Source: Bacillota bacterium (GTDB taxonomy: Bacteria; Bacillota; Clostridia; Christensenellales; SZUA-584). Taken from it: a DNA stretch of 22,252 nt. Of the stretch, positions 1 through 7,919 are shown one piece after another; positions within the stretch are counted from its first letter, which is position 1; each line of letters starts with the position of its first letter. Position numbers and translations under genes: made by a program. The stretch covers positions 1 to 22,252 of the forward strand of contig JAEWTW010000022.1 of the NCBI GenBank assembly GCA_023397655.1. Reading direction: 5' to 3'. Below the pieces are notes generated by a model. That model was given only the letters and a program-made list of their open reading frames with translations. It did not search any database and was not told the origin of the DNA.

Positions 1-884
1 CAGCGGGACAACAGATAAAGCCGCCTTGCGACGTCCGCTTCGGTAATATACGCTGCCATGTGGAACACGGCGGGCGTACGGTTCACAAACTTCTGTGCGA
101 TCTGGTCGGCCAGCGTCAACGCGCCGATGCGCATGTCCACCAGCGATTCGTCTACGCCCAGCATCGCGGTCGCCCGCCGCAGCAGCTCGCCCCGCGGCAG
201 ACAGGTATGTCCGTCGTTCATCGCCGTCATCAGTTCGTGCTTAATGCCCATGTCAATGCGGTAATCCGACAGCCTGTCCACGCCGATGTTCTCGGCGATC
301 CTGTCCGCCCGTTCAAACCCAATGCCCACGATGTCGTCGATCATGCGATACGGGTTTTCGCGTATCAGCGTCGCCGCCGCCGCGCCGTACCGCTCAAACG
401 CGCGCAGCGCCTGCCTTACGGACAGCCCCAACTGCTGCAGCTCGATGATCACCTGCTTGATGCCGATGTGCTCTGTGAAGCTCTCATATATGTTCATCGC
501 CGTTTTGGGACTGATACCCTTCACACCCGCCAGCAGCTCCGGATTGTTCTCGATCACGTCAAACGTGTCCGCCCCAAACGTATCCACGATACGGCCCGCC
601 AGCGCCTCGCCCACGCCCTTCACCAGCCCGCTCGCCAAAAACAGCTTGATGGATTCGGCGGTGTTGGGCAGCCTTGTTTCCACCGAGGTCACGGAAAACT
701 GTCGCCCGTACACGCGGTGCTCAGTCCAAGCGCCAAAAAGGCGCACCAACTCGCCCTCGTGGATGTGCGGCATGCACCCCACGGCGGTGGTCAGGTCGCC
801 GGAAAAATCGATGCTCATCACCGTCCAGCCGTTTTCGTCGTTGCGGAAAACGATCTCGAGGACAGTGCCTTCAATGCTGGTCAT
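1..884 (-). CDS. recD2: RecD2-type (YrrC-like) ATP-dependent DNA helicase, N-terminal part, cut by window edge
   Basis: Reading the minus strand from ATG at 884-882 gives 294 codons with no stop before the window edge, so the gene is partial at its 3' end. The protein opens with an OB-like domain (MTSIEGTVLEIVFRNDENGW, then a GxxxH..G..V core) and continues into tandem helix-hairpin-helix segments (residues about 90-140, with VKGVGEALAGRIVDTFG and GVKGISPKTAMNIYE). This order is typical of the RecD2 family, SF1B 5'-3' helicases of about 720-800 aa that act in recombination and mismatch-related repair. The Walker A and other helicase motifs would lie beyond base 1, so helicase activity itself is not seen here. 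A GGGGAG ribosome binding site sits 6-7 nt before the ATG. No neighbour is obviously co-transcribed; a terminator at 957-984 separates it from the upstream minus-strand pair. Confidence 0.85.
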   Translation of the reverse strand, partial: MTSIEGTVLEIVFRNDENGWTVMSIDFSGDLTTAVGCMPHIHEGELVRLFGAWTEHRVYGRQFSVTSVETRLPNTAESIKLFLASGLVKGVGEALAGRIVDTFGADTFDVIENNPELLAGVKGISPKTAMNIYESFTEHIGIKQVIIELQQLGLSVRQALRAFERYGAAAATLIRENPYRMIDDIVGIGFERADRIAENIGVDRLSDYRIDMGIKHELMTAMNDGHTCLPRGELLRRATAMLGVDESLVDMRIGALTLADQIAQKFVNRTPAVFHMAAYITEADVARRLYLLSR

Positions 885-910
885 AAACGCTCCCCAAATG
901 CTATGCCGCT

Positions 911-919
911 ATTGTAACA
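911..919 (-). promoter_or_regulatory. Extended -10 promoter for recD2
   Basis: On the minus strand TGT-TACAAT (the -10 hexamer is the complement of 911-916) lies about 27 nt before the recD2 ATG. The TGn extension compensates for the lack of a recognisable -35 hexamer. This is the only promoter-like sequence between the upstream terminator and recD2. Confidence 0.4.
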
Positions 920-956
920 CACGAACCTCAGTTTGTGTATATTTTCCTGATTCCAT

Positions 957-984
957 AAAAAGAGACGCCCGCCGACTGCGCCTC
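957..984 (-). terminator. Intrinsic terminator of the tandem membrane-protein pair
   Basis: On the minus strand a GAGGCGC/GCGTCTC stem (978-984 with 962-968, one G-U pair, 9-nt loop) is followed directly by five T (957-961). It lies 24 nt after the stop of the 1008-2552 gene. Confidence 0.75.
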
Positions 985-1007
985 CCGGGAAACCATTTTA
1001 CCGTCGT

Positions 1008-2552
1008 TTATTCCTCCTCGATATACACATACCCGATGCCCAGCAGCCCATCGCTTTCCACCACCGTCACCGTGTCGCCAACATCGCTCATTTTATATAT
1101 AGATGAGGGCACTTCCAGAACCATTTGGTTGCCGTCATCCATTGTGACGGTATAATAAAAAGCTTTCGATCTTCCATCAGCGAAACCCTTGTCCAGCAGT
1201 TCCGATGGGTAAACCGTCGGTTTGGTATTGTCAAAAAAGACATTCAGATGCAGCACAGCCAACGGCGCGAAGAAAAGGGCAATTAACACAATTAGTCCAA
1301 TCACGCCTTTTCTGCGCTTATATTCCTTAGTAAATCTGAAAAACATCAACAGCATCACCGCCAGCACAGCAACCGACCAGATGATGAGCTTGGCCCATCC
1401 GGTGATATTAAAAATAGTATCGCGCATCACCAAAGCCAAGGTTGAAACCGCCAGCGGGATTGTAATATCGATCCGGCTGTTTTTTGTGCGCACCTCATCA
1501 TCCGTACCGTCGGCAGACAGCAGATTATCGTATTTTACATAAAGCCCTAACGTTATTAAGGGGATAATAATACATATAGCCAATAGAATTCGGCTAAGCA
1601 TAAGATCAATCGAAAGGAATATCAACGCAGCACCCGCCACCAGGGCTGCTATGGTCAGTACGAGTACCACTCCTCTCAACGTAGGACGCTGCTCATTCTC
1701 TTTGCGTGTTAGCTTCTGTTCCGGATCAATAACGCTGTAATGCATCCCCGTCATTACAAACGGCAAGCCGCGGAAGAATGCCTCCAGCTGCTCTTGGAGC
1801 AAAGCTTCCGCCACGGTAAACACAAACCTTTTCTGATTCGTCTGTATGGTGAGCTTACCGCAATTATCTACATTTAATCTGGCTCTCTGTCCAAACCTGA
1901 ACTGGATCGATGTTATATTGTGATCCGGTATGTCAAAATCATTCGTGTCCTTTAAAAAAGCGGTCTCGTCTGAGAAATCTGTGCGTAAAAGTTCCATGTT
2001 CAATCCGGTCTCATCGCCCACAAGCGCAACAAACAACCGGTCGGCTCCCCGAATCAGCTGATGTATGCACCCCGTCTCCGATATCACCAACAAAGACTTC
2101 GTTCCGAAGCTTATCGCACTTTTCACTCCGGCTTCATCCATCTGAAGTGCCGCTTCTCCAGCCCCGTTCACAAATATGCTGGTCTGCATCTTCGCGCTTT
2201 TGACAGCATCTTTGTCCATTTTCCTGTTCTTGCGGTAACGTTTCACCAATGGCCGCACTGCAAACACGAAAACAGCAGCCAGTATGACCAAACCAAAGCC
2301 CCAGCTGGGCAGCCTTCCCAATACCAATAGCCCCACAAGCCCAAGACCCACGTATGCGCCCAATATAAACCGACGCCAGCCCCCGAATATATACATCAAA
2401 AATCCAAGAGAACTCGGAAGAATTACAGCAAACAGTAAGTATCTGAGCCACAGGCTCTCTAATCCGATCCACAGAAAAGCCGCACCTATCAGCACCGAAC
2501 CAAGGAATCCGCCAATACCAATCAGCACACGCCTTTTCATTTCTTTACCCAT
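1008..2552 (-). CDS. Polytopic membrane protein of unknown function, paralog 2 of a tandem pair (514 aa)
   Basis: I do not recognise a named family. The N-terminus has about four hydrophobic segments in residues 8-105, ending in a basic stop-transfer run (PLVKRYRKNRK). A soluble region of roughly 190 residues follows, with the conserved block LLRTDF.DETA...DFDIPD..ITSIQF, a beta-rich pattern that could be a PH-like fold (weak inference). About five more hydrophobic segments span residues 290-440. A small beta-rich C-terminal domain ends VVESDGLLGIGYVYIEEE. The start ATG at 2552 was chosen over the more upstream 2603 because it has AAAGGTG 5-6 nt upstream, aligns with the start of the neighbouring paralog, avoids overlap with it and gives exactly the same length, 514 aa. 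The gene is 28 nt downstream of its paralog and is probably co-transcribed with it. Confidence 0.8.
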   Translation of the reverse strand: MGKEMKRRVLIGIGGFLGSVLIGAAFLWIGLESLWLRYLLFAVILPSSLGFLMYIFGGWRRFILGAYVGLGLVGLLVLGRLPSWGFGLVILAAVFVFAVRPLVKRYRKNRKMDKDAVKSAKMQTSIFVNGAGEAALQMDEAGVKSAISFGTKSLLVISETGCIHQLIRGADRLFVALVGDETGLNMELLRTDFSDETAFLKDTNDFDIPDHNITSIQFRFGQRARLNVDNCGKLTIQTNQKRFVFTVAEALLQEQLEAFFRGLPFVMTGMHYSVIDPEQKLTRKENEQRPTLRGVVLVLTIAALVAGAALIFLSIDLMLSRILLAICIIIPLITLGLYVKYDNLLSADGTDDEVRTKNSRIDITIPLAVSTLALVMRDTIFNITGWAKLIIWSVAVLAVMLLMFFRFTKEYKRRKGVIGLIVLIALFFAPLAVLHLNVFFDNTKPTVYPSELLDKGFADGRSKAFYYTVTMDDGNQMVLEVPSSIYKMSDVGDTVTVVESDGLLGIGYVYIEEE

Positions 2553-2580
2553 TTTGCACCTTTGTTCCCCGCTCCAGCCT

Positions 2581-4125
2581 TCAGCCTTCCTCGATATACA
2601 CATACGCGATGCCCAGCAGCCCGTCGCTTTCCACTACGATCACACTGTCTCCCACATCACGCATGTCGTAAAACTCCGGCGAAACTTTAAAATCTTCTTC
2701 ACTGCCGTTTGCCAACTCCACGGTATAGTAATACGACTTCCCTTTTCCACTTGAAATGTCCTTCTCCAGCAACTCTGTTGTATAAACAACAGGATCAGAA
2801 TTGTCATATAATGCATTGATCTGTATCACAGTTGACGGCGTATAGAAAGCAGCCAAAACAACGATCAAGGCAATAACACGTCTGCTACGCTTATATTCTT
2901 TTGTGAATTTGAAAAGCACAATTAATATAACTGCTAAAATTCCAATAGACCAAATACCCAACCTTGTCCACCCTGTTATATTAAAATCTAATAATGTACG
3001 AAGCCCTAAAACTGCACTTGGAATCAATAATGGAATTGTTACATCAATTTTGGAAGATCCAATCTCATCGTTCTTCTCGTCAGCGGATAACAGATCATTA
3101 TATTTTACATATAAAGCGAATGTCGCAGCCGGAATAATGATGCATATCGCCGATAGGATTCGGTACACAACAGGATGAATTGCGAGAAACATAAACGCAG
3201 CGCCTGCCACAAACGATGAGATTGTCAGAATGAGCGTCACTTTTTTAAGCTTGGGCCGTAGCTGTCTCTCTTCTTCGGTCATCTCCGGCACAGACGCCTT
3301 CAACCGCTTCTTTCCCGCCACCGTAAATGGCAGACCGCCGAAAAACGCTACCAGCTGTTTCTGCGTCAGCGTGTCCAGTATGGTATATGCGTACCTTTTC
3401 TGATCCGTCTGTATCGTCAGCTTTCCGCAGTGCTCCATCGGCACGTTAGCCGTCTTCCCAAACTTAAATTGTATGGATGTTATTCTGTTGTCCGGGATGT
3501 CAAAATCTTTCTTTCCTTTTATCAGCGCAGTCTCGTCCGCAAAGTCCGTGCGCAAAAGCTCCACGTTCAGTCCCGATAGCTCGCCGCCCACCCGCACAAT
3601 TAAAAGCCTGTCGGTCCCTCGTATCAGCTGGTACATGCCTCCCGTTGCCGACATCATTAACAAAGACTTCTCACCGAAACGCATCGCGCTTTTTAATTCG
3701 GCTTCCTCTTTATCAATTAGAGCTTCAACAGCCTCTTCATCCCGAATCTTTGCCGCCATCTTTGGATTCACCACAGTTTCACTGTCTTTCTCCCTGTCTT
3801 TGCGATACCGCTTCACCAAAGGCAGCACGACGAAAACGACAACCGCGGCCAGTATAACCAGTCCAAAACCCCAGTCCGGCAATTCCCTTCCCGCCACCGA
3901 CAGCGCCACAAATCCAAAGCCCAGCTTCGCGCCTGAGAAAAAGCCATGCCAGCCGCCAAATATATGCATCAAAAACCCAAAGAGGCCAGCCGAAAGGATG
4001 GCGAGCAGTATGTACCTCAGCCACCGATTATCCATGCCATTCCAGAAAAGAGCCGCACCTATTGCAGCAACAGCCAAACATCCCGCAATACCGATAGCCA
4101 CATGTTTCTTAATGTCTTTTTTCAT
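2581..4125 (-). CDS. Polytopic membrane protein of unknown function, paralog 1 of a tandem pair (514 aa)
   Basis: This is the upstream copy of the duplicated pair and has the same 514-aa length and architecture: about four N-terminal hydrophobic segments (residues 8-103), a basic run (PLVKRYRKDRE), a soluble middle (residues about 104-295), about five further hydrophobic segments (about 296-441) and a small C-terminal beta domain ending VVESDGLLGIAYVYIEEG. Blocks shared with the second copy include FGFLMHIFGGW, LIRGTDRLL, LLRTDFADETA, GKLTIQT and the C-terminus; the linker around residues 108-135 is the least conserved. The ATG at 4125 has AGCAGGT upstream. A TTGCCC-17-TATAAT promoter at 4175-4203 probably drives both copies. 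Function is unknown; the alternating soluble and membrane parts would suit an envelope sensor or transporter accessory, but nothing in the sequence settles it. Confidence 0.8.
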   Translation of the reverse strand: MKKDIKKHVAIGIAGCLAVAAIGAALFWNGMDNRWLRYILLAILSAGLFGFLMHIFGGWHGFFSGAKLGFGFVALSVAGRELPDWGFGLVILAAVVVFVVLPLVKRYRKDREKDSETVVNPKMAAKIRDEEAVEALIDKEEAELKSAMRFGEKSLLMMSATGGMYQLIRGTDRLLIVRVGGELSGLNVELLRTDFADETALIKGKKDFDIPDNRITSIQFKFGKTANVPMEHCGKLTIQTDQKRYAYTILDTLTQKQLVAFFGGLPFTVAGKKRLKASVPEMTEEERQLRPKLKKVTLILTISSFVAGAAFMFLAIHPVVYRILSAICIIIPAATFALYVKYNDLLSADEKNDEIGSSKIDVTIPLLIPSAVLGLRTLLDFNITGWTRLGIWSIGILAVILIVLFKFTKEYKRSRRVIALIVVLAAFYTPSTVIQINALYDNSDPVVYTTELLEKDISSGKGKSYYYTVELANGSEEDFKVSPEFYDMRDVGDSVIVVESDGLLGIAYVYIEEG

Positions 4126-4174
4126 ATGTACCTGCTTTATTAAATTGTGTTCACGGGTGAATTTATCAGCATAA

Positions 4175-4203
4175 ATTATACATAGACTGCCTTTTCAGGG
4201 CAA
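4175..4203 (-). promoter_or_regulatory. Sigma-A-type promoter of the tandem membrane-protein operon
   Basis: Minus-strand TTGCCC (4203-4198), a 17-nt spacer and a perfect TATAAT (4180-4175) lie about 50 nt before the ATG at 4125. Confidence 0.7.
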
Positions 4204-4282
4204 TCTTTTTTGGGGATTGGCTGATTCCTCAGCCACATGTTCCAACTCCACCAGCAGCCCGCCTTAATGCGAATTACATTGC

Positions 4283-5341
4283 TCAGGTTAACTCCGTTGG
4301 ATTTTGCACATACAGCGTCTGCGTGGGAAACGCAAATTCAATGCCGCGTTCGTCAAACGTCTGTTTGATGGCAAAGTTGATCGCCTGCTGTACGTCCATA
4401 TATACATTGTAATCCTGGCTTAAGACATAATAAACGGTTTCAAAATTCAGACTGAAATCAGCAAACTCCTTAAAGTGTGACCGGTCGAAGTTCGTCTGCT
4501 CAACGCGGTCAATGATCTCCTTGATGATAACCGGTATCTCTTTAAGCGTTTCCGTTGTCGTGTCATATGTGACGCCAATGGTAAAAACGACGCGGCGGGT
4601 ATCCATACGTTTATAGTTATGCAGCCGCGCGCTCGTCAGGTCCTTGTTTGAGAACACCAGCTGCTCGCCGCTTAAGCTGCGCACACGCGTCGTTTTCATG
4701 CCGATATGTTCCACCGTGCCCGAATAAGTATCAATGACAACAAAGTCCCCGATTTCAAACGGACGGTCAAAGAATATCGTCACAAAGCCGAATATGTCCT
4801 CAATGATTGTCTGAGCCGCAAAAGCAATGGCAATGCCGCCCACACCCAGTCCGGCAATCAGCGTCGTTATGGGAACGTTCTGAATGTCAAGAAACAGCAG
4901 CAGCATGCTGGTATAGACAACCACCTTGATCAGACCGCCAATCCAACGCATCGCATGCCGATTCTGTACCTTTTGTTTGCTCTCAAAATATTTATTGAAT
5001 ACGAAGATAAGCACCGAAGCCAGTACAACCGCTCCCAGAATCATCACGCAAGCCAAAGCGATAACGTCGACCACATGTGAAACACCTTCGCTCAGCTTCA
5101 GCCATTTGAGATTAAAATAAACTGCACCAATATAGAACAGCGGCAACAGATACCGCTTCGTTTTTTTCAAAATCATATCGTCAAGCGATGTCGGCGTCTT
5201 TTCAGCACGTATCATCAGACGGCGCAACAGGACCCGCTTTAGAACCAGCAGTACAATGAAGCTAATAATCAGACTTCCCAAAAACACCATATAGTCCAGT
5301 ATTGTATTACCCCAGAATTCTGTATCAAGGAATCCCTGCAA
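4283..5341 (-). CDS. MscS-family small-conductance mechanosensitive channel
   Basis: The 352-aa product has hydrophobic segments at about residues 14-36, 62-80, 88-112 and 132-155, followed by the pore-lining helix and signature of MscS channels: TTLIAGLGVGGIAIAFAAQ, then IEDIFGFVTIFFDRPFEIGDFV, and a beta domain with GTVEHIGMKTTRVRSLSGE and SNKDL. The family gates on membrane tension and releases osmolytes on hypo-osmotic shock. The start is a TTG (5341-5339), supported by AGAAAGGAG 7 nt upstream; the first in-frame ATG is residue 18, inside the first hydrophobic segment. It is longer than E. coli MscS (286 aa) because of extra N-terminal helices. It is probably transcribed separately from the 221-aa membrane protein upstream, since a terminator-like hairpin intervenes. 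Confidence 0.9.
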   Translation of the reverse strand: MQGFLDTEFWGNTILDYMVFLGSLIISFIVLLVLKRVLLRRLMIRAEKTPTSLDDMILKKTKRYLLPLFYIGAVYFNLKWLKLSEGVSHVVDVIALACVMILGAVVLASVLIFVFNKYFESKQKVQNRHAMRWIGGLIKVVVYTSMLLLFLDIQNVPITTLIAGLGVGGIAIAFAAQTIIEDIFGFVTIFFDRPFEIGDFVVIDTYSGTVEHIGMKTTRVRSLSGEQLVFSNKDLTSARLHNYKRMDTRRVVFTIGVTYDTTTETLKEIPVIIKEIIDRVEQTNFDRSHFKEFADFSLNFETVYYVLSQDYNVYMDVQQAINFAIKQTFDERGIEFAFPTQTLYVQNPTELT

Positions 5342-5458
5342 TGAATGTCTCCTTTCTGATTCTTCCTTTTTAGCCTATCATATCATTATAGTTATTTCAA
5401 ACGGGCTATATACACCAGCCATTGACAGTGTCACGCCATTTTTTCATATAAAATAGAA

Positions 5459-5477
5459 AGCTCCCATTAAGGGAGCT
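5459..5477 (-). terminator. Probable intrinsic terminator between the 221-aa gene and the MscS gene
   Basis: AGCTCCC / GGGAGCT forms a perfect 7-bp stem with a 5-nt loop. On the minus strand the stem is followed by TTCTATTTTAT, a broken T tract, so it would stop transcripts coming from 6291 and from the gene fossil. On the plus side there is no T tract. Confidence 0.55.
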
Positions 5478-5505
5478 GTGTGCAAACATATCAAATCAAA
5501 TATAA

Positions 5506-5590
5506 TCAAAACCACAAAGCCGGTACGTTCAGCATCATCACAATGCCGAATATCATAACCAACGATATGCACGTTGTACTGGCAGGCCTT
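5506..5590 (-). pseudogene. Fossil C-terminus of a lost paralog of the 221-aa membrane protein
   Basis: Downstream of the 221-aa gene, in the same reading frame and after its tandem TAA stops, the minus strand reads ...SLVMIFGIVMMLNVPALWF followed by TGA at 5508-5506. This mirrors the C-terminus of the intact gene (AFGLVIMLNVPLTWM, ending 5626). At DNA level 5521-5543 matches 5641-5663 at 22 of 23 positions, exactly 120 nt apart. The rest of the copy is missing and there is no start codon with a ribosome binding site, so it is best read as what remains after deletion within a tandem duplicate. A functional 16-aa hydrophobic peptide starting at the in-frame ATG is possible but has no visible translation signal. 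Confidence 0.65.
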
Positions 5591-5625
5591 CTCCTTGCTT
5601 GCTGAAGCGGATTAACAGCCCGTTA

Positions 5626-6291
5626 TTACATCCACGTCAGCGGTACGTTCAGCATGATCACAAGACCAAATGCCAACGCCACAAAAGAAACGCCCGCAAC
5701 CACCATCTTCGTTGTTATGTTTTTGAAGGTGCTCGATATGCCCAGCATAAACAACACCACTGCCAGCACAACAGTCACAAGACCCTGCTGATCTCCCCAG
5801 TGGTTTGCAACATTGCCTTCCTCAATCTCGGCATAGCCTTGATCCATAACCGACAAGGCATCAGCGTAATAGCTGTCAGTAAATCCTTCCATTTCAAAGG
5901 GGGTGGCGTATTGCTCTTGCATGTTCGCCCAGTCAATGGCAGCTGCCAGCCCGTCAGACACACTATACTTTATCATGTCGATCTTATATTGTGCCGCCTC
6001 TGCGGTATCTGTATCGCCATAATACTCTGCATAAGCGAGATCCACCTGCAACGCGCTGATCTGGTTCCACGTATTCATATCCTGTGCAAGCGTCTGCGAT
6101 GCCTCGTTCCACCGCGCATTTGCGTCTGCCAACGTGGCATTGCCCATTGTATATTTCTTGTCCTGCGTGCTGCCATATAGTGCTCCCTGCCATGCTGCCC
6201 ACGCTGTCACCACCGCCGTAATACCCAGCAGTATTGCCACAATCATCTCAAAAGTACGTGTAAACTTCTCTGAATGAATACCCTTTTCCAT
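5626..6291 (-). CDS. Membrane protein of unknown function with three predicted transmembrane segments (221 aa)
   Basis: Residues 1-12 are hydrophilic (MEKGIHSEKFTR), then a membrane segment at about 14-35 (MIVAILLGITAVVTAWAAW). A soluble, helix-rich, acidic domain covers about 38-165, and two more membrane segments (about 168-186 and 193-213) follow, with a very short C-terminal tail (LNVPLTWM). The middle domain contains the pattern N-A-R-W-N-E-A-S-Q-T-L, suggesting long amphipathic helices on one face of the membrane. I do not recognise a named family. ATG at 6291 has AAGGAG and a second GAAGG just upstream. A promoter at 6621-6649 would give it a leader of about 320 nt. Its C-terminal coding sequence is repeated as a fossil just downstream. 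Confidence 0.85.
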   Translation of the reverse strand: MEKGIHSEKFTRTFEMIVAILLGITAVVTAWAAWQGALYGSTQDKKYTMGNATLADANARWNEASQTLAQDMNTWNQISALQVDLAYAEYYGDTDTAEAAQYKIDMIKYSVSDGLAAAIDWANMQEQYATPFEMEGFTDSYYADALSVMDQGYAEIEEGNVANHWGDQQGLVTVVLAVVLFMLGISSTFKNITTKMVVAGVSFVALAFGLVIMLNVPLTWM

Positions 6292-6440
6292 GTCCTTCTC
6301 CTTGTTGTATTGTTAATGTTATATAAACCGTCATGACTGTCTGCCGCCGGATTAGCCTTCCCGCCTTTGCGCGTGGTAGCTTTTACAACCCTTCTCCCTC
6401 CATTAGAACAGACTACAGTCAACGAGCAGCTAACCATGTG

Positions 6441-6587
6441 TTAATATCTGGGCAATATTTGCGGTTCTTCCCCCGGCTCTCCGGCTTTCCGCGCTGCTCT
6501 TATCCTTGCGAAAACCTTTGACAAACTGCTCAAACATCTTCTCATATAGCGACCCGCAGCATCCATATATTCAATCTCTTTTGCCAC
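6441..6587 (-). CDS. Possible small protein (48 aa) in the leader of the 221-aa gene
   Basis: GTG at 6587 opens a 48-codon frame ending in TAA at 6443-6441. The product is basic and potentially amphipathic (KVFARIRAARKAGEPGEEPQ). The only translation signal is a poor AAAGA about 9 nt upstream. A 35-codon ORF in another frame (ATG at 6537) overlaps it and has no better support. Its location just after a good promoter and before the 221-aa gene is the main reason to record it. Confidence 0.2.
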   Translation of the reverse strand: MAKEIEYMDAAGRYMRRCLSSLSKVFARIRAARKAGEPGEEPQILPRY

Positions 6588-6620
6588 ATGGAAACATCTT
6601 TCAATGTCATTGCCTGCTGT

Positions 6621-6649
6621 ATTTTAATTCATTTTGTCGAATCTGACAA
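6621..6649 (-). promoter_or_regulatory. Sigma-A-type promoter upstream of the 221-aa membrane protein gene
   Basis: Minus-strand TTGTCA (6649-6644), a 17-nt spacer and TAAAAT (6626-6621). It lies just beyond the metK terminator and points towards the 221-aa gene, about 320 nt away. Confidence 0.6.
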
Positions 6650-6673
6650 TCACTCCCGAAACAAAATTTTTTG

Positions 6674-6702
6674 CAAAAAAAGAGACGCCGTCAGACGCCT
6701 CT
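6674..6702 (-). terminator. Intrinsic terminator of metK
   Basis: On the minus strand AGAGGCGTC / GGCGTCTCT forms a 9-bp stem (two G-U pairs, TGAC loop) running straight into seven T at 6680-6674. It is 18 nt after the metK stop. Confidence 0.85.
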
Positions 6703-6720
6703 TTTGGAGCCAGATATCAG

Positions 6721-7851
6721 CTATGCCAGCCGGTCCGCATAGTCCAGCCGCTCCCACGGCAGATCGAGGTCGGGCCGCCCGAAGTGCCCGTATGCCGCCG
6801 TCTGCGCATAGATGGGTGCGCACAGGCCGAGCCGGTCAATGATGGCCGCGGGCCGCAGGTCAAACACCTCGAGGATGCGCTTCGCCAGCTTCTCATCGCT
6901 CGCCGCGCCCGTGCCGAACGTGTCCACATACACCGACACCGGCTGCGCCACGCCGATGGCATAAGCCACCTCAATCTCACAGCGCTCGGCCAGCCCCGCC
7001 GCCACCACGTTCTTCGCGATGTGCCGCACCGCGTAGGCCGCGCTTCTGTCCACCTTGGACGGATCCTTGCCGGAGAACGCGCCGCCGCCGTGCCGCGCGT
7101 AACCGCCGTACGTATCCACGATGATCTTGCGCCCCGTCAGCCCCGAATCGCCCGCCGGTCCGCCGATCACGAACCGCCCCGTCGGGTTCACATAATACTT
7201 GGTCTCCGCGTCCAGCAGCTCCGGCGGTATCACCGCCTTCACCACGTACGCGATAATATCCTCGCGGATCTGCTCCTGCGTCACCTCTTCGGCGTGCTGC
7301 GACGACACCACCACGGTGTCCACGCGCACCGGTACGCTGCCTTCATACTCCACCGTCACCTGCGCCTTGCCGTCCGGTCTGAGGTAGGCGAGCGTACCGT
7401 CCTTGCGCACCGCCGCCAGCTGGCGCGTCAGCCGGTGGGCCAGCGTAATGGGCAGCGGCATCAGCTCCTCCGTCTCGCGGCAGGCAAAGCCGAACATCAT
7501 GCCCTGGTCGCCCGCGCCCTGATCCGCCCGGTTTACGCCCATCGCAATGTCGGCGGACTGCTCGTTGATGCTGGTGATCACGCCGCACGTTTCCGAGTCA
7601 AACCCGTATTTCGCCCGCGTGAAGCCGATATCATGGATACACGCCCGCGCTATCTTGGGGATATCCACATAGCAGTCCGTGGTGATCTCACCCATCACCA
7701 GCACAAGTCCCGTGTTCACCGCCGTCTCACACGCCACATGCGCATGAGTGTCCTGCGCGATGATCGCGTCCAGCACGCTGTCGCTGATCTGGTCGCAGAT
7801 CTTGTCCGGATGTCCCTCCGTCACCGACTCAGATGTAAAAAGCCTTCTCAA
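6721..7851 (-). CDS. metK: S-adenosylmethionine synthetase (methionine adenosyltransferase)
   Basis: The 376-aa product makes S-adenosylmethionine from ATP and methionine in the cytosol. Signatures are clear: GHPDK at residues 13-17 (His14 in the ATP site), the hexapeptide region GAGDQGMMFGFA around residues 112-123, a GGGAFSGKDPSKVDRSAAY P-loop-like block and DTYGGYARHGG before it. Length is slightly below the usual 380-400 aa, but all core motifs are present. The start is TTG at 7851-7849, with AAGAGG about 9 nt and GAGG about 4 nt upstream; no in-frame ATG lies close by. The gene stands alone between its riboswitch leader and its own terminator, so its expression is expected to fall when SAM is plentiful. 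Confidence 0.97.
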   Translation of the reverse strand: MRRLFTSESVTEGHPDKICDQISDSVLDAIIAQDTHAHVACETAVNTGLVLVMGEITTDCYVDIPKIARACIHDIGFTRAKYGFDSETCGVITSINEQSADIAMGVNRADQGAGDQGMMFGFACRETEELMPLPITLAHRLTRQLAAVRKDGTLAYLRPDGKAQVTVEYEGSVPVRVDTVVVSSQHAEEVTQEQIREDIIAYVVKAVIPPELLDAETKYYVNPTGRFVIGGPAGDSGLTGRKIIVDTYGGYARHGGGAFSGKDPSKVDRSAAYAVRHIAKNVVAAGLAERCEIEVAYAIGVAQPVSVYVDTFGTGAASDEKLAKRILEVFDLRPAAIIDRLGLCAPIYAQTAAYGHFGRPDLDLPWERLDYADRLA

Positions 7852-7876
7852 AAATCCTCACCTCTTAGCTTGTATT

Positions 7877-7902
7877 AAAAAACCCCGCTGTTTTTAGCGA
7901 GG
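7877..7902 (-). terminator. Riboswitch-controlled terminator in the metK leader
   Basis: Minus-strand CCTCGCT / AGCGGGG makes a 7-bp stem (one G-U pair) with a 6-nt loop, followed by six T at 7882-7877. It sits between the SAM-I aptamer and the metK ribosome binding site, where the expression platform of an S-box is expected. Confidence 0.85.
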
Positions 7903-7919
7903 CTGGAAATAGTCTTTCC

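Larger units (their letters stand above)
6292..6720. other. Gene-poor stretch holding a promoter, a possible small ORF and the metK terminator
   Basis: Reading on the minus strand, this 429-nt stretch holds the metK terminator (6674-6702), a TTGTCA-17-TAAAAT promoter (6621-6649) and then about 320 nt of leader before the 221-aa gene. A 48-codon ORF (6441-6587) lies in the leader. I see no RNA family that I recognise in the remainder. Confidence 0.5.

Noticed and set aside
60..1155. Long plus-strand open frames opposite recD2
   Set aside because: They lie antisense to a protein with clear RecD2 features, have no ribosome binding site and show Arg/His-rich shadow composition.
4229..4244. GGCTGA/TCAGCC hairpin as a terminator of the MscS gene
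   Set aside because: Short stem and no T tract on the minus strand; kept only as a weak hairpin.
5401..5460. Plus-strand promoter TTGACA near 5422
   Set aside because: The candidate -10 (CATATA) is poor, and it would read straight into a hairpin with no plus-strand gene beyond.
6634..7878. 414-codon plus-strand open frame over metK
   Set aside because: Antisense shadow of an unmistakable metK; extreme Arg/His content and no family features.
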